NCBI GenBank assembly: GCA_030684395.1
Contig: JAUXTT010000002.1
Coordinates: 62,001 to 126,000, forward strand
DNA from: Bacteroidota bacterium
GTDB lineage: Bacteria > Bacteroidota > Bacteroidia > B-17B0 > Aurantibacillaceae
Direction: 5' to 3'
DNA length: 64,000 nt
The notes under the pieces were generated by a model, which saw only the letters and a list, made by a program, of their open reading frames with translations, had not been told where the DNA came from and searched no databases. How positions within the stretch are numbered: position 1 is the first letter of the stretch; the number at the start of each line of letters is the position of its first letter. Both the position numbers and the translations under genes were made by a program. Of the stretch, positions 44,381-52,114 are shown piece by piece.

Positions 44381-44441
44381 CTGCAGATTTCGCAGATTAA
44401 CGCGGAGAATTAAACCTGCGAACATCAGTGTAATCTGCGGG
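44381..44441. repeat. Dispersed CGCAGATT-type repeat, copy 1
   Basis: CTGCAGATTTCGCAGATTAACGCGG... with the inverted arms CGCAGATTA (44391-44399) and TAATCTGCG (44431-44439). Related to 46573-46635. Repeats with this wording (CGCAGATTaacGCGG, taATCTGCGgg) are common in Bacteroidota intergenic DNA. Confidence 0.6.
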
Positions 44442-44460
44442 AACTTTTAATTTGTTTATA

Positions 44461-45276
44461 TCAATACCCCCCAATTCGCTGAGTTCCCTGCGAATTATCT
44501 TTAAACCCATCATTCAGTTTAAATACCACTGAGTAGGTCATCCTGCAACGGATTAATTTTTTATCTTTTTGAGCAGGATTCCATTTTGTTTGACCTATCA
44601 CGCGAATTGCTTCTTCCTGGCAGCCGCCGCCAACCGATTTTTCCACATTTAAATTAGAAATAAAACCATTAGGTTCTACAACAAAACTAAGTACTACTAC
44701 ACCTTCGATACTTTTTACTTTTGCCTCTTGCGGGTATTCTAACTCAGAAGAAATATATTGCAATAAGGAATCTGTTCCATAAATAAAATTGGGTTGTTTA
44801 TCAGCCCTTTCATGAATCACAAAAGAAGTATCTTCAACCAGTTTAGCTGAATTTGCAGAAGTTTTATCCCTACGCTTCAATGCTTTTTTATACTTTGAAA
44901 TACTAAAAGGAATGGTGATATAATGTTCGTATGCTACAGGTTGATCTTCTTTAACGGCAGGTTTAAAAAGCAACAACTTAAACAAACGAATAGCTTCTGT
45001 TTCCAATTCTTTGTCAGAGCTGCTTATTATGCTGTATGAAACAATCAGTCCTTTATCTGAACAAACATACTTAATGTCAACATTGCCTTCCTTTTTATTT
45101 TTCAAAGCATTTTCCGGATATTGCATATGATAATCAATTATCCGTTTCAACTCCGCTTTACCACCATAATTTTCGGATACATCCTGCACTCCTGTTTGAA
45201 AAAAAGCAGGCATTTCCATTTGGGCGAAAGAAGATAATCCGATAATTACAAACAATATGAAATTTAATTTTCTCAT
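44461..45276 (-). CDS. TonB C-terminal-domain protein with two TonB_C domains
   Basis: 271 residues, signal peptide at the start (MRKLNFILFVIIGLSSFAQ). Two TonB C-terminal domains: about 42-130 (MQYPENALKNKKEGNVDIKY, LFKPAVKEDQPVAYEHYITI) and about 168-255 (LEYPQEAKVKSIEGVVVLSF, VEPNGFISNLNVEKSVGGGC, EEAIRVIGQTKWNPAQKDKK). It lacks the usual N-terminal membrane anchor and proline-rich span of TonB, so it is a secreted periplasmic relative rather than the main energy transducer. It is coupled to the thioesterase gene (1-base overlap). Confidence 0.87.
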   Translation of the reverse strand: MRKLNFILFVIIGLSSFAQMEMPAFFQTGVQDVSENYGGKAELKRIIDYHMQYPENALKNKKEGNVDIKYVCSDKGLIVSYSIISSSDKELETEAIRLFKLLLFKPAVKEDQPVAYEHYITIPFSISKYKKALKRRDKTSANSAKLVEDTSFVIHERADKQPNFIYGTDSLLQYISSELEYPQEAKVKSIEGVVVLSFVVEPNGFISNLNVEKSVGGGCQEEAIRVIGQTKWNPAQKDKKLIRCRMTYSVVFKLNDGFKDNSQGTQRIGGY

Positions 45277-45680
45277 CAGAAGAATTTTTTAATGGCCTCT
45301 ACAAACCACTCCGGTGGCAAACATGGTTTATTATTGATCTTGTCTATAAATACAAGAGTTACCTTGCCTGTGTTCAATAATTCGTTATGCTGATTATAAC
45401 ACTCATAATGAAAGGTGATACGAACACCCGGCATTTCCCTAATTGTTGTTACAATGCGAATCTCGTCATCATAAAAAGCAGGTTTTTTATAGTTGATTGA
45501 AAAATCCACAACGGGCAGCATAACGTCCCTGTCTTCCATTTCCTTATAGCTAAAACCTAATTCCCTTAAGGCCTCTACCCGACCCACTTCGTAATATTCG
45601 GCATAATTACCATAATACACATAACCCATCCGGTCTGTTTCTCCGTAACGAACTCTTAGTTTGGTTTCTTTTTGAAGCAT
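45276..45680 (-). CDS. Acyl-CoA thioesterase (4HBT, YbgC/FadM-like)
   Basis: 134 residues, hotdog fold. VRYGETDRMGYVYYGNYAEY carries the catalytic Asp (GETDRMG) and the Tyr-Gly-Asn-Tyr motif; YYEVGRVEALRELGFSY, DFSINYKKPAFYDDEIRI and VTLVFIDKINNKPCLPP follow. Such enzymes hydrolyse acyl-CoA esters in the cytoplasm. Its gene is first in a two-gene operon with the TonB-like protein. Confidence 0.94.
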   Translation of the reverse strand: MLQKETKLRVRYGETDRMGYVYYGNYAEYYEVGRVEALRELGFSYKEMEDRDVMLPVVDFSINYKKPAFYDDEIRIVTTIREMPGVRITFHYECYNQHNELLNTGKVTLVFIDKINNKPCLPPEWFVEAIKKFF

Positions 45681-45696
45681 AAATCAGTTTGTTTCA

Positions 45697-45704
45697 CAAA
45701 TATA
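45697..45704 (-). promoter_or_regulatory. -7 box of the thioesterase gene
   Basis: Minus-strand reading TATATTTG matches TAnnTTTG, 16 bases upstream of the ATG. A -33 TTTG at the right distance is not clear. Confidence 0.45.
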
Positions 45705-45793
45705 GGTATTCAAAATTGTTGTTCGTGATATTTGCTTATAAACATATGTTAACTATTAGTTCGATATTTTTCTGACAAAAAATAAATTAGTGC

Positions 45794-45801
45794 TAATTTT
45801 G
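45794..45801 (+). promoter_or_regulatory. -7 box of the YfiR-like lipoprotein gene
   Basis: TAATTTTG matches TAnnTTTG and ends 9 bases before the ATG at 45811. The -33 region (about 45768-45774, TTTTCTG) is weak. Confidence 0.45.
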
Positions 45802-45810
45802 CAGTGAAAT

Positions 45811-46524
45811 ATGAGATACATTCTTTTCATACTTGTTTTTGCAATGTTATTTTGCTCCTGTGTGAGCAAGAAAAAATTTGATAGCGTTAAATATAATTAC
45901 ACCAAGGTTTCCGAAGAAAAATACAGTCTGGAAGAAATGCTGGGAAAGCTGGCTATGGAAAACGACAGCCTCAAAAAAGAAAACATACTTATTGATAGTT
46001 TATACAGAAATGAAAGGGAGAAAAATCTTTTAGCCACAAACAAAAAAGAAAACAAAGATTATAAAGGAAAGAAAAAAAACACACTCACTAAAGCCCAGGA
46101 GTACGATAAAAAGGCTTTGTTCATGTATAATTTCACCTCCTACATTTCCTGGACGGCAAAAAAAACTCCCAAATTTACTATAGGTATTGTTGGTGATTCG
46201 CCCATTACTTTTTATTTAACCGCATATACAAAAGGCAAAACTCAAGGTGGCGTACCTATTGTTGTGGAACCGTATAAAGCAGGTTTTAGTTACCAGATCG
46301 TATTTATATCTGCCCTTGGAATGAAAGATTTCAGTAAAGTAAAAAAGGATTTGGAAGGAAAACAAACCTTATTGGTAAGCGACAATGTAATACTGGATAA
46401 AATCGGATCCCACATTAGTTTTGATGTAGAAGGGGACAAAGTTAATTTTAATGTAAACAAACCTCTGATTGAGGGAGCCGGAATGAAAGTGAGTTCTAAA
46501 CTCGTTACTTTCTCGCAGAACTAA
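45811..46524 (+). CDS. Lipoprotein with coiled coil and YfiR-like domain
   Basis: 237 residues. Lipoprotein signal LFILVFAMLFCSCVSKKKF (lipobox cysteine at about 17). Coiled coil about 28-75 (EEKYSLEEMLGKLAMENDSL), basic linker, then from about 97 a YfiR-like domain that aligns with the protein at 40509: KKALFMYNFTSYISW, FTIGIVGDSPITFYL, YQIVFISALGMKDFS, GKQTLLVSDNVILDKIGSHI, VNFNVNKPLIEGAGMKVSS. The YfiR domain is divergent but its blocks are in the same order and spacing. So it tethers a YfiR-like sensor to the envelope. It stands alone, and a palindromic hairpin overlaps its stop codon by one base. Confidence 0.75.
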   Translation: MRYILFILVFAMLFCSCVSKKKFDSVKYNYTKVSEEKYSLEEMLGKLAMENDSLKKENILIDSLYRNEREKNLLATNKKENKDYKGKKKNTLTKAQEYDKKALFMYNFTSYISWTAKKTPKFTIGIVGDSPITFYLTAYTKGKTQGGVPIVVEPYKAGFSYQIVFISALGMKDFSKVKKDLEGKQTLLVSDNVILDKIGSHISFDVEGDKVNFNVNKPLIEGAGMKVSSKLVTFSQN

Positions 46525-46551
46525 GGTGGCTTCGGCTACGCTCAGCCACCT
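46524..46551. repeat. 8-bp-arm hairpin repeat right after a stop codon
   Basis: AGGTGGCT (46524-46531) pairs with AGCCACCT (46544-46551), 12-base loop TCGGCTACGCTC. The wording GGTGGCT...AGCCACC is a familiar dispersed hairpin in Bacteroidota. It overlaps the last base of the stop codon (46522-46524). Confidence 0.55.
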
Positions 46552-46572
46552 GTCTAAGTAAAAAATATCGGT

Positions 46573-46635
46573 CGCAGATAACACTTTTACTAATTAAGTT
46601 AATAATATCTGCGTAATCCGCGAAAATCCGCGGCT
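46573..46635. repeat. Dispersed CGCAGAT-type repeat, copy 2
   Basis: CGCAGATA (46573-46580) and TATCTGCG (46606-46613) are inverted arms, followed by TAATCCGCG and a second inverted pair CCGCGAAAATCCGCGG. Related to the repeat at 44381-44441. Confidence 0.55.
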
Positions 46636-46654
46636 AACATTTACAAACAATTCT

Positions 46655-46662
46655 TATCTTTG
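46655..46662 (+). promoter_or_regulatory. -7 box of the thrS-infC operon
   Basis: TATCTTTG matches TAnnTTTG, 44 bases before ATG 46706. The short leader has no T-box or attenuator hairpin that I can see. Confidence 0.5.
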
Positions 46663-46705
46663 CTTCCAAATTCTAACCTATGTTGTAGGTAGGCAATAAA
46701 CTTTT

Positions 46706-48649
46706 ATGATAAATATTACATTACCCGACGGTTCCGTTCGTCAGTACTCAAAAGGAACCACCTCTTTGCAAGTTGCTCAAAGCATCAGTGAAGGATTAGC
46801 CAGAAACGTTTTATCGGCAAAAATCAACGGAGAAGTATGGGATGCTACCCGTTCGCTAAATAACGATTGTAAATTACAATTATTAACCTGGAACGATGAT
46901 GACGGTAAACAAACCATGTGGCATTCGTCGGCCCATTTAATGGCAGAAGCACTGGAAGCATTGTATCCGGGATCTAAATTTGCTATTGGGCCTCCGGTTG
47001 AAAATGGTTTTTACTACGATGTTGATTTCGGGGACAAAACTTTTTCGTTGGATGAACTGGAAGCAGTAGAAGCTAAAATGCTTGAACTGGCAAGAAAAAA
47101 CTCTGCATACGAACGCAAAGAAGTTTCTAAAACTGATGCAATAAAATACTTCACCGAAAAAGGTGATCAGTACAAACTGGAATTAATTGATGGTTTAGCC
47201 GATGGCACCATTACTTTTTATACTCAGGGAAATTTCACTGACCTATGCCGCGGGCCTCATATTCCGAACACCGGATTTATTAAGGCTGTTAAGTTGCTTA
47301 AAGTTGCCGGTGCATACTGGAGAGGCGATGAAAAGAACAAGCAACTTACTCGTATCTACGGAATAAGCTTCCTGAAAGATAAAGATCTGAAAGAGTATTT
47401 GGTTTTATTGGAAGAAGCTAAAAAACGTGATCACCGTAAACTTGGAAAAGAATTAGAGCTTTTCACTTTCTCAGAAAAAGTGGGAATGGGTTTACCACTA
47501 TGGTTACCTAAAGGTGCTATGCTTCGTGATAAGCTGGAGCAATTTATGCGTAAAGCACAACAAAAAGCAGGTTATTTGCCGGTTGTTACTCCGCATATAG
47601 CATTAAAAGATCTTTACGTTTGTTCAGGCCATTATGAAAAATATGGTGCAGATTCATTTCAGCCAATTAAAACTCCGCACGAAGGTGAAGAGTTCTTTTT
47701 GAAACCAATGAACTGTCCGCACCACTGTGAGATCTACAAATCGTCGCCTAAATCTTATAAAGACCTTCCGGTGCGTTTGGCAGAGTTCGGAACTGTATAC
47801 CGTTACGAACAACATGGTGAATTGCACGGTTTAACCCGTGTTCGTGGATTTACTCAGGATGATGCGCATTTATTCTGCCGTCCTGATCAGGTAAAAGAAG
47901 AGTTTTGTAAAGTAATTGACTTAGTACTTCACGTATTTAATGCACTTGGATTTACTGAATATACAGCTCAGATCTCTTTACGTGATCCTGAGAACAAAGA
48001 AAAATACATTGGATCGGACGCTAATTGGGTATTAGCTGAACAGGCTATTATTGAATCGGCAGCTGAAAAAGGTTTAAAAACAGTAGTAGAATTAGGCGAA
48101 GCAGCATTTTACGGCCCGAAACTGGATTTTATGGTGAAAGATGCCATCGGAAGAAAGTGGCAATTAGGAACCATTCAGGTAGATTACAACTTACCTGAAC
48201 GTTTCGAATTGGAATACACCGGATCTGATAACTTGAAACACCGTCCGGTAATGATACACCGTGCACCATTTGGTTCATTAGAGCGTTTTATTGCCGTGTT
48301 AATTGAACATTGTGGAGGTAATTTCCCTTTGTGGTTAACCCCTGACCAATTTGCTATTTTACCTATTTCGGAAAAATACAACGACTACGCCCAAAAAGTG
48401 CATAGTTTACTAAATAATTCCGATATTCGTGGCTTCGTTGATGATAGGAATGAGAAGATCGGAAAGAAAATTCGTGATAGCGAAATGAAAAAAGTTCCTT
48501 TTATGCTTATTGTTGGTGAAAAAGAAGAAGCCGATTCAAAGGTTTCCGTGCGTCGTCATAAAGAAGGTGACTTAGGTGCTGTGAGCATTGAAGAGTTTGC
48601 CAAAATGGTTGCAACAGAAATTGAGAACGATTTTAAATTAAATAATTAA
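46706..48649 (+). CDS. thrS: Threonyl-tRNA synthetase
   Basis: 647 residues, the usual bacterial length. TGS domain 1-60 ([20 protein letters not shown]), editing domain with [20 protein letters not shown] (HxxxH) and [11 protein letters not shown]. The class II catalytic core has [16 protein letters not shown] (zinc-binding Cys in NCPHHC), [20 protein letters not shown] (motif 2) and [15 protein letters not shown] (motif 3 region). Anticodon-binding domain about 540-647. It attaches Thr to tRNA. Followed after 22 bases by infC, the conserved order. Confidence 0.98.
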   Translation: MINITLPDGSVRQYSKGTTSLQVAQSISEGLARNVLSAKINGEVWDATRSLNNDCKLQLLTWNDDDGKQTMWHSSAHLMAEALEALYPGSKFAIGPPVENGFYYDVDFGDKTFSLDELEAVEAKMLELARKNSAYERKEVSKTDAIKYFTEKGDQYKLELIDGLADGTITFYTQGNFTDLCRGPHIPNTGFIKAVKLLKVAGAYWRGDEKNKQLTRIYGISFLKDKDLKEYLVLLEEAKKRDHRKLGKELELFTFSEKVGMGLPLWLPKGAMLRDKLEQFMRKAQQKAGYLPVVTPHIALKDLYVCSGHYEKYGADSFQPIKTPHEGEEFFLKPMNCPHHCEIYKSSPKSYKDLPVRLAEFGTVYRYEQHGELHGLTRVRGFTQDDAHLFCRPDQVKEEFCKVIDLVLHVFNALGFTEYTAQISLRDPENKEKYIGSDANWVLAEQAIIESAAEKGLKTVVELGEAAFYGPKLDFMVKDAIGRKWQLGTIQVDYNLPERFELEYTGSDNLKHRPVMIHRAPFGSLERFIAVLIEHCGGNFPLWLTPDQFAILPISEKYNDYAQKVHSLLNNSDIRGFVDDRNEKIGKKIRDSEMKKVPFMLIVGEKEEADSKVSVRRHKEGDLGAVSIEEFAKMVATEIENDFKLNN

Positions 48650-48671
48650 TAACTAAAAAACGGAGGTTAAC

Positions 48672-49283
48672 ATTAGCTTGCCATTTAAAAAGCCTGTTTC
48701 AAACGCAGGAGGACCACCACGTCCATTTAACAAAGGGCCGCGCCCTTTTAACAGAGGACCGCAAAAAAAAGAAGATGCACACAAAATTAACCAACGCATA
48801 ACAGCGCAAATGGTGCGTGTTGTTGGCGATGGTATTGAGGCCGGAGTATATCCTATTGCTAAAGCGATAGAAATGGCAGAAGAACAAGGATTAGACCTGG
48901 TAGAAATTGCTCCCAATATAGATCCACCCGTTTGTAAGATCATTGATTATAAAAAGTTTCTTTATGAATTAAAAAAGAAACAAAAAGAGATCAAATCAAA
49001 AGCGGCGAAAGTTGTTGTAAAAGAAATTCGTTTCGGACCTCACACAGATGATCACGATTACAACTTCAAAAAAAATCATGCTGCGAGATTTTTACAGGAT
49101 GGATGTAAAGTAAAAGCATTCGTGTTCTTCAGAGGACGTGAGATCGTGTTTAAACAACAAGGTGAGATCCTTTTATTACGTTTTGCAAGTGAATTGGAAG
49201 AGTTTGGAAAACCTGAACAAATGCCATTACTTGAAGGTAAAAGAATGATCATGATCCTTTCTCCTAAAAAAGCGAGTAAGTAA
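48672..49283 (+). CDS. infC: Translation initiation factor IF-3, probable ATT start
   Basis: About 203 residues. The frame has no ATG before MAEEQG, far inside the protein. A very strong ribosome site GGAGG (48662-48666) stands 5 bases before ATT 48672 (ATT-AGC-TTG-CCA) and 11 bases before TTG 48678. Other infC genes use ATT to auto-regulate, so ATT is preferred; TTG 48678 is the alternative. The protein has the IF-3 blocks: [71 protein letters not shown] and a C-terminal [18 protein letters not shown]. The N-terminal stretch is Pro/Gly/Arg-rich. Confidence 0.93.
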   Translation: MSLPFKKPVSNAGGPPRPFNKGPRPFNRGPQKKEDAHKINQRITAQMVRVVGDGIEAGVYPIAKAIEMAEEQGLDLVEIAPNIDPPVCKIIDYKKFLYELKKKQKEIKSKAAKVVVKEIRFGPHTDDHDYNFKKNHAARFLQDGCKVKAFVFFRGREIVFKQQGEILLLRFASELEEFGKPEQMPLLEGKRMIMILSPKKASK

Positions 49284-49303
49284 TATTTTTTTTATGAATG
49301 GAG

Positions 49304-49331
49304 AGCTCTACGGAAACGTAGGGCTTTTTTG
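49304..49331 (+). terminator. Rho-independent terminator after infC
   Basis: AGCTCTACG (49304-49312) pairs with CGTAGGGCT (49317-49325) including one T-G pair, tetraloop GAAA, then T run. It ends the thrS-infC transcript, so rpmI/rplT are not part of it here. Confidence 0.88.
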
Positions 49332-49372
49332 TTTTGCTACAAACTATAGCCACATCTATGAAATTTGTATTG

Positions 49373-49380
49373 TAGCTTTG
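49373..49380 (+). promoter_or_regulatory. -7 box before the Bro-N gene
   Basis: TAGCTTTG matches TAnnTTTG, 33 bases before ATG 49414. No clear -33. Confidence 0.4.
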
Positions 49381-49413
49381 GTAAAGAAAACAAAAGTTTA
49401 ATACATTTAGGTA

Positions 49414-50241
49414 ATGAGTAATATAAAATTATTTGAAAGCAAGCAGATAAGATCGGTTTGGAATGAAATTGATCAGAAATGGTATTTTTCTGTACAAGAT
49501 GTAATACAAGTACTAACCGACACAGTTGATGCTAAAGACTACATCAAGAAAATGAAAAAACGAGATGAAGCTTTGAATTCCAACTGGGGGACAATTTGTC
49601 CCCTACTTGAAATGATGGCAGCTGATGGTAAAAAACGTAAAGTACAGGCAGCTAATACTAAAGGTTTGTTACGCATCATTCAATCTATTCCTTCTCCAAA
49701 AGCAGAACCTTTTAAACTTTGGTTAGCACAGGTGGGCTCTGATAGATTGGATGAAATTGAAAACCCGGAATTAGCAGCACAACGCACCCGTGAACTATAC
49801 AAGCTCAAAGGTTACACAGATGATTGGATAGAAAAACGTATGCGCAGTATTGCCATAAGAGAAGAGCTTACGGATAACTGGAAAGTGCGAGGAGTAAAAG
49901 AGCATAAAGAATATGCAATCTTAACTGCTGAGATCTCAAAAGCCACTTTTGGATTGACACCTAAGGAATACAAAAATGTAAAAGGTTTGAAAAGAGAAAA
50001 CTTGCGTGATCACATGGACGACCTCGAATTAATTTTCTCCATGCTAGGAGAAGCCTCCACGACTGCAATTGTGAAAACCCAAAACCCTATTGGCTTTGTA
50101 GAAAATAAAAAAGTAGCAAAACAAGGTGGCGATGTTGCCGGAAACGCCCGAAAAGAATTAGAGCAAAAAACAGGAAAGAAAGTCGTTTCCAAAGAAAACT
50201 ATAAAGAGCTTAGCCAAGCTGCTAAAAAGAAATTAAAATGA
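49414..50241 (+). CDS. Bro-N-domain protein (phage antirepressor-like)
   Basis: 275 residues. The N-terminal BRO domain has SVWNEIDQKWYFSVQDVIQV, LTDTVDAKDYIKKMKKRD and GLLRIIQSIPSPKAEPFKLW. Then ENPELAAQRTRELYKLKGYT and TAEISKATFGLTPKEYKNVK, GLKRENLRDHMDDLELIFSM. A Lys-rich tail (KKVAKQGGDVAGNARKELEQ) may bind DNA. Known Bro-N proteins are phage antirepressors or stand-alone chromosomal genes of unknown function. No phage genes lie beside it. Confidence 0.85.
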   Translation: MSNIKLFESKQIRSVWNEIDQKWYFSVQDVIQVLTDTVDAKDYIKKMKKRDEALNSNWGTICPLLEMMAADGKKRKVQAANTKGLLRIIQSIPSPKAEPFKLWLAQVGSDRLDEIENPELAAQRTRELYKLKGYTDDWIEKRMRSIAIREELTDNWKVRGVKEHKEYAILTAEISKATFGLTPKEYKNVKGLKRENLRDHMDDLELIFSMLGEASTTAIVKTQNPIGFVENKKVAKQGGDVAGNARKELEQKTGKKVVSKENYKELSQAAKKKLK

Positions 50242-50335
50242 TATATTTGATATACGTAATAAACAAATTATGCGTCAGCTTACAAACCGAACTTAACCTA
50301 ACCTGCCGAAAAACATTTGTATAGCAAACACTAAA

Positions 50336-50977
50336 ATGACAACGGAAAAAGACATTGCCCAACGAATTAATATCTATCGGAAAGACATTATTGAATCATT
50401 GAAACAAGAATCAATAGAAGTATACTTGTTCTTAAAATCGCAATTAGAGACAACTGACATTACAAAGAATTATTTATATCAATTTGCTTATCGTCATTTC
50501 TACGGAATGAATCGGGCTGGTTTAACAGAGAAGTTTTACGAAGAATATTTTAAAATACTTGAAGAATACAAGAACAATTCAAAAGCGTTTAAATTAGAAA
50601 AAGCAATAGAATACTTTGGAAAGTTCAATTCAATAAACAGAAAAGGAGAAAAGAAATCGCTTCAATTCTCTTTCTTAACAAAACTTTCTCATTCAATAAA
50701 CCCTGACAATCCAATATACGACAAGTATGTATGTAAAGCTTGCGGTATAAAACAGTACTACATTTCAGACACGAACAAGAAATTAGAAAGTTTATTGCTT
50801 GCATATAAACAAATTGGAGACATCTATTCAAAAATTGCAAAAGAGAATTCTTTATTAGAAGTTCTGAAAGAATTTGACAAAAAATTTAATAATAACGAAA
50901 TAAGCCTAACAATGAAGTATGACTTTATTTTTTGGCAAGCTGGAAAAGTGCTTGAAAGTCAAGAGATAAAAGCATAA
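50336..50977 (+). CDS. Unknown cytoplasmic protein
   Basis: 213 residues, helical, no signal or membrane segment. LTKLSHSINPDNPIYDKYVC resembles a motif (K-L-L/S-H-x-I-x-P-x-x-P-I-Y-D) in several uncharacterised bacterial proteins, with VCKACG next. No family name can be given. Low GC and flanking accessory genes suggest possible transfer. Confidence 0.65.
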   Translation: MTTEKDIAQRINIYRKDIIESLKQESIEVYLFLKSQLETTDITKNYLYQFAYRHFYGMNRAGLTEKFYEEYFKILEEYKNNSKAFKLEKAIEYFGKFNSINRKGEKKSLQFSFLTKLSHSINPDNPIYDKYVCKACGIKQYYISDTNKKLESLLLAYKQIGDIYSKIAKENSLLEVLKEFDKKFNNNEISLTMKYDFIFWQAGKVLESQEIKA

Positions 50978-51076
50978 ACTATATAAGGTTTTGAAATAAA
51001 TAAAAACTGTATATATGAAATTATGAAACCGTTAAATGCAAAAAAACCAACACCAAAATTGAAAATTTAAGGACTT

Positions 51077-51616
51077 ATGCTTGAAACAAATTTCACCCCT
51101 TTCCCAATTTTGAAAACTGATCGTTTGATTTTGAGACAGCTTGAAACATCAGATGATAAAGACATTTTTTCTCATCGTTCGGATGAGAAAGTGAATACTT
51201 ACCTTGAGGATTTCAGGCATACTTCCATTGAACAAACACAGGCGTTTATTAACAGGGTGCAAAAGGAAATAACGAACGGTAAAACCATATTATGGGTAAT
51301 TACTCAAAAAGGTCATAACAAATTCCTTGGAACAGTTTGTTTTTGGAATATTTCAAAAGATGAATATAAAGCGGAAGCAGGTTACACACTCGACCCAATA
51401 TTTCACAGAATGGGATATATGAATGAAGCCCTGAAAAAAATCATCAACTTCGGATTTACAAAAATGAAACTAAAAACTATTGAGGCTTATACTCATGAGA
51501 ACAATGAGGCTTCAATCAAACTCCTGCTAAAAAACAATTTTAAGCAGGAAACAATTCCTAAAAAGGAGGTCGGAAGTGATAGGATTTGTTTCTCATTAAC
51601 AAGCGAAATAGGATAA
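51077..51616 (+). CDS. GNAT N-acetyltransferase (RimJ/RimL-like)
   Basis: 179 residues. PILKTDRLILRQLETSDDKD is the typical opening, then WVITQKGHNKFLGTVCFWNI, AEAGYTLDPIFHRMGYMNEA (acetyl-CoA-binding loop, with R/G-x-x-G around HRMG) and FTKMKLKTIEAYTHENNEAS. The enzyme transfers acetyl to an amino group; the substrate (protein N-terminus or small molecule) is not known. Confidence 0.9.
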   Translation: MLETNFTPFPILKTDRLILRQLETSDDKDIFSHRSDEKVNTYLEDFRHTSIEQTQAFINRVQKEITNGKTILWVITQKGHNKFLGTVCFWNISKDEYKAEAGYTLDPIFHRMGYMNEALKKIINFGFTKMKLKTIEAYTHENNEASIKLLLKNNFKQETIPKKEVGSDRICFSLTSEIG

Positions 51617-51648
51617 ACCAATGCAGTAGTGCCAACAATAAAACAGTA

Positions 51649-52041
51649 ATGAACAAAAACACTCAAGCATACAATGATTCTCAATCAGGTGAAGAAAGAG
51701 AAATCTGCAATGTACTTTCTCAGGAGATTAGCAGCAATTTACCTATGGCAGAAAACAAGATCTGGCATGCACATCCTGTTTGGTTTCTTGAAGGGAATCC
51801 AATAGTTGGCTATAGCAAACAAAAAAGTGGGATCAGGTTGATGTTTTGGAGTGGAGCAGATTTTGACGAAGAAACGTTAAAACCAGGCACAGGCAAATTC
51901 AAAGATGCCTCTTTTTTTTATAATTCTGCTGAAGAGATCAATACAAAAGACCTGAAACGCTGGCTAAAAAAGTCAACCGAAATTCAATGGGATTATAAAA
52001 ATATAGTTAAACGAAAAGGTGTTTTAGAGAGGTTAAAGTAA
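51649..52041 (+). CDS. DUF1801-type protein
   Basis: About 130 residues from ATG 51649; an upstream start at 51586 overlaps the GNAT gene and gives a poor N-terminus. NLPMAENKIWHAHPVWFLEG, NPIVGYSKQKSGIRLMFWSG and LKRWLKKSTEIQWDYKNIVK are DUF1801-like (fold related to YdhG). Function unknown. The spacing of 32 bases to the GNAT gene permits an operon. Confidence 0.7.
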   Translation: MNKNTQAYNDSQSGEEREICNVLSQEISSNLPMAENKIWHAHPVWFLEGNPIVGYSKQKSGIRLMFWSGADFDEETLKPGTGKFKDASFFYNSAEEINTKDLKRWLKKSTEIQWDYKNIVKRKGVLERLK

Positions 52042-52065
52042 TTCGGATTGATGCAAGCTTCATTT

Positions 52066-52097
52066 TTCTGAACCAAAACAAATAATCCCTACTTTTG
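52066..52097 (+). promoter_or_regulatory. Promoter of the MATE gene
   Basis: TACTTTTG (52090-52097) matches TAnnTTTG; TTCTG (52066-52070) is a weak -33 at 19 bases. The gene begins 18 bases after the -7 box. Confidence 0.5.
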
Positions 52098-52114
52098 TTC
52101 TCCCAACAAAACTA

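Noticed and set aside
48653-48943. Minus-strand ORF opposite infC
   Set aside because: It is a shadow of the Pro/Gly/Arg-rich N-terminus of IF-3.
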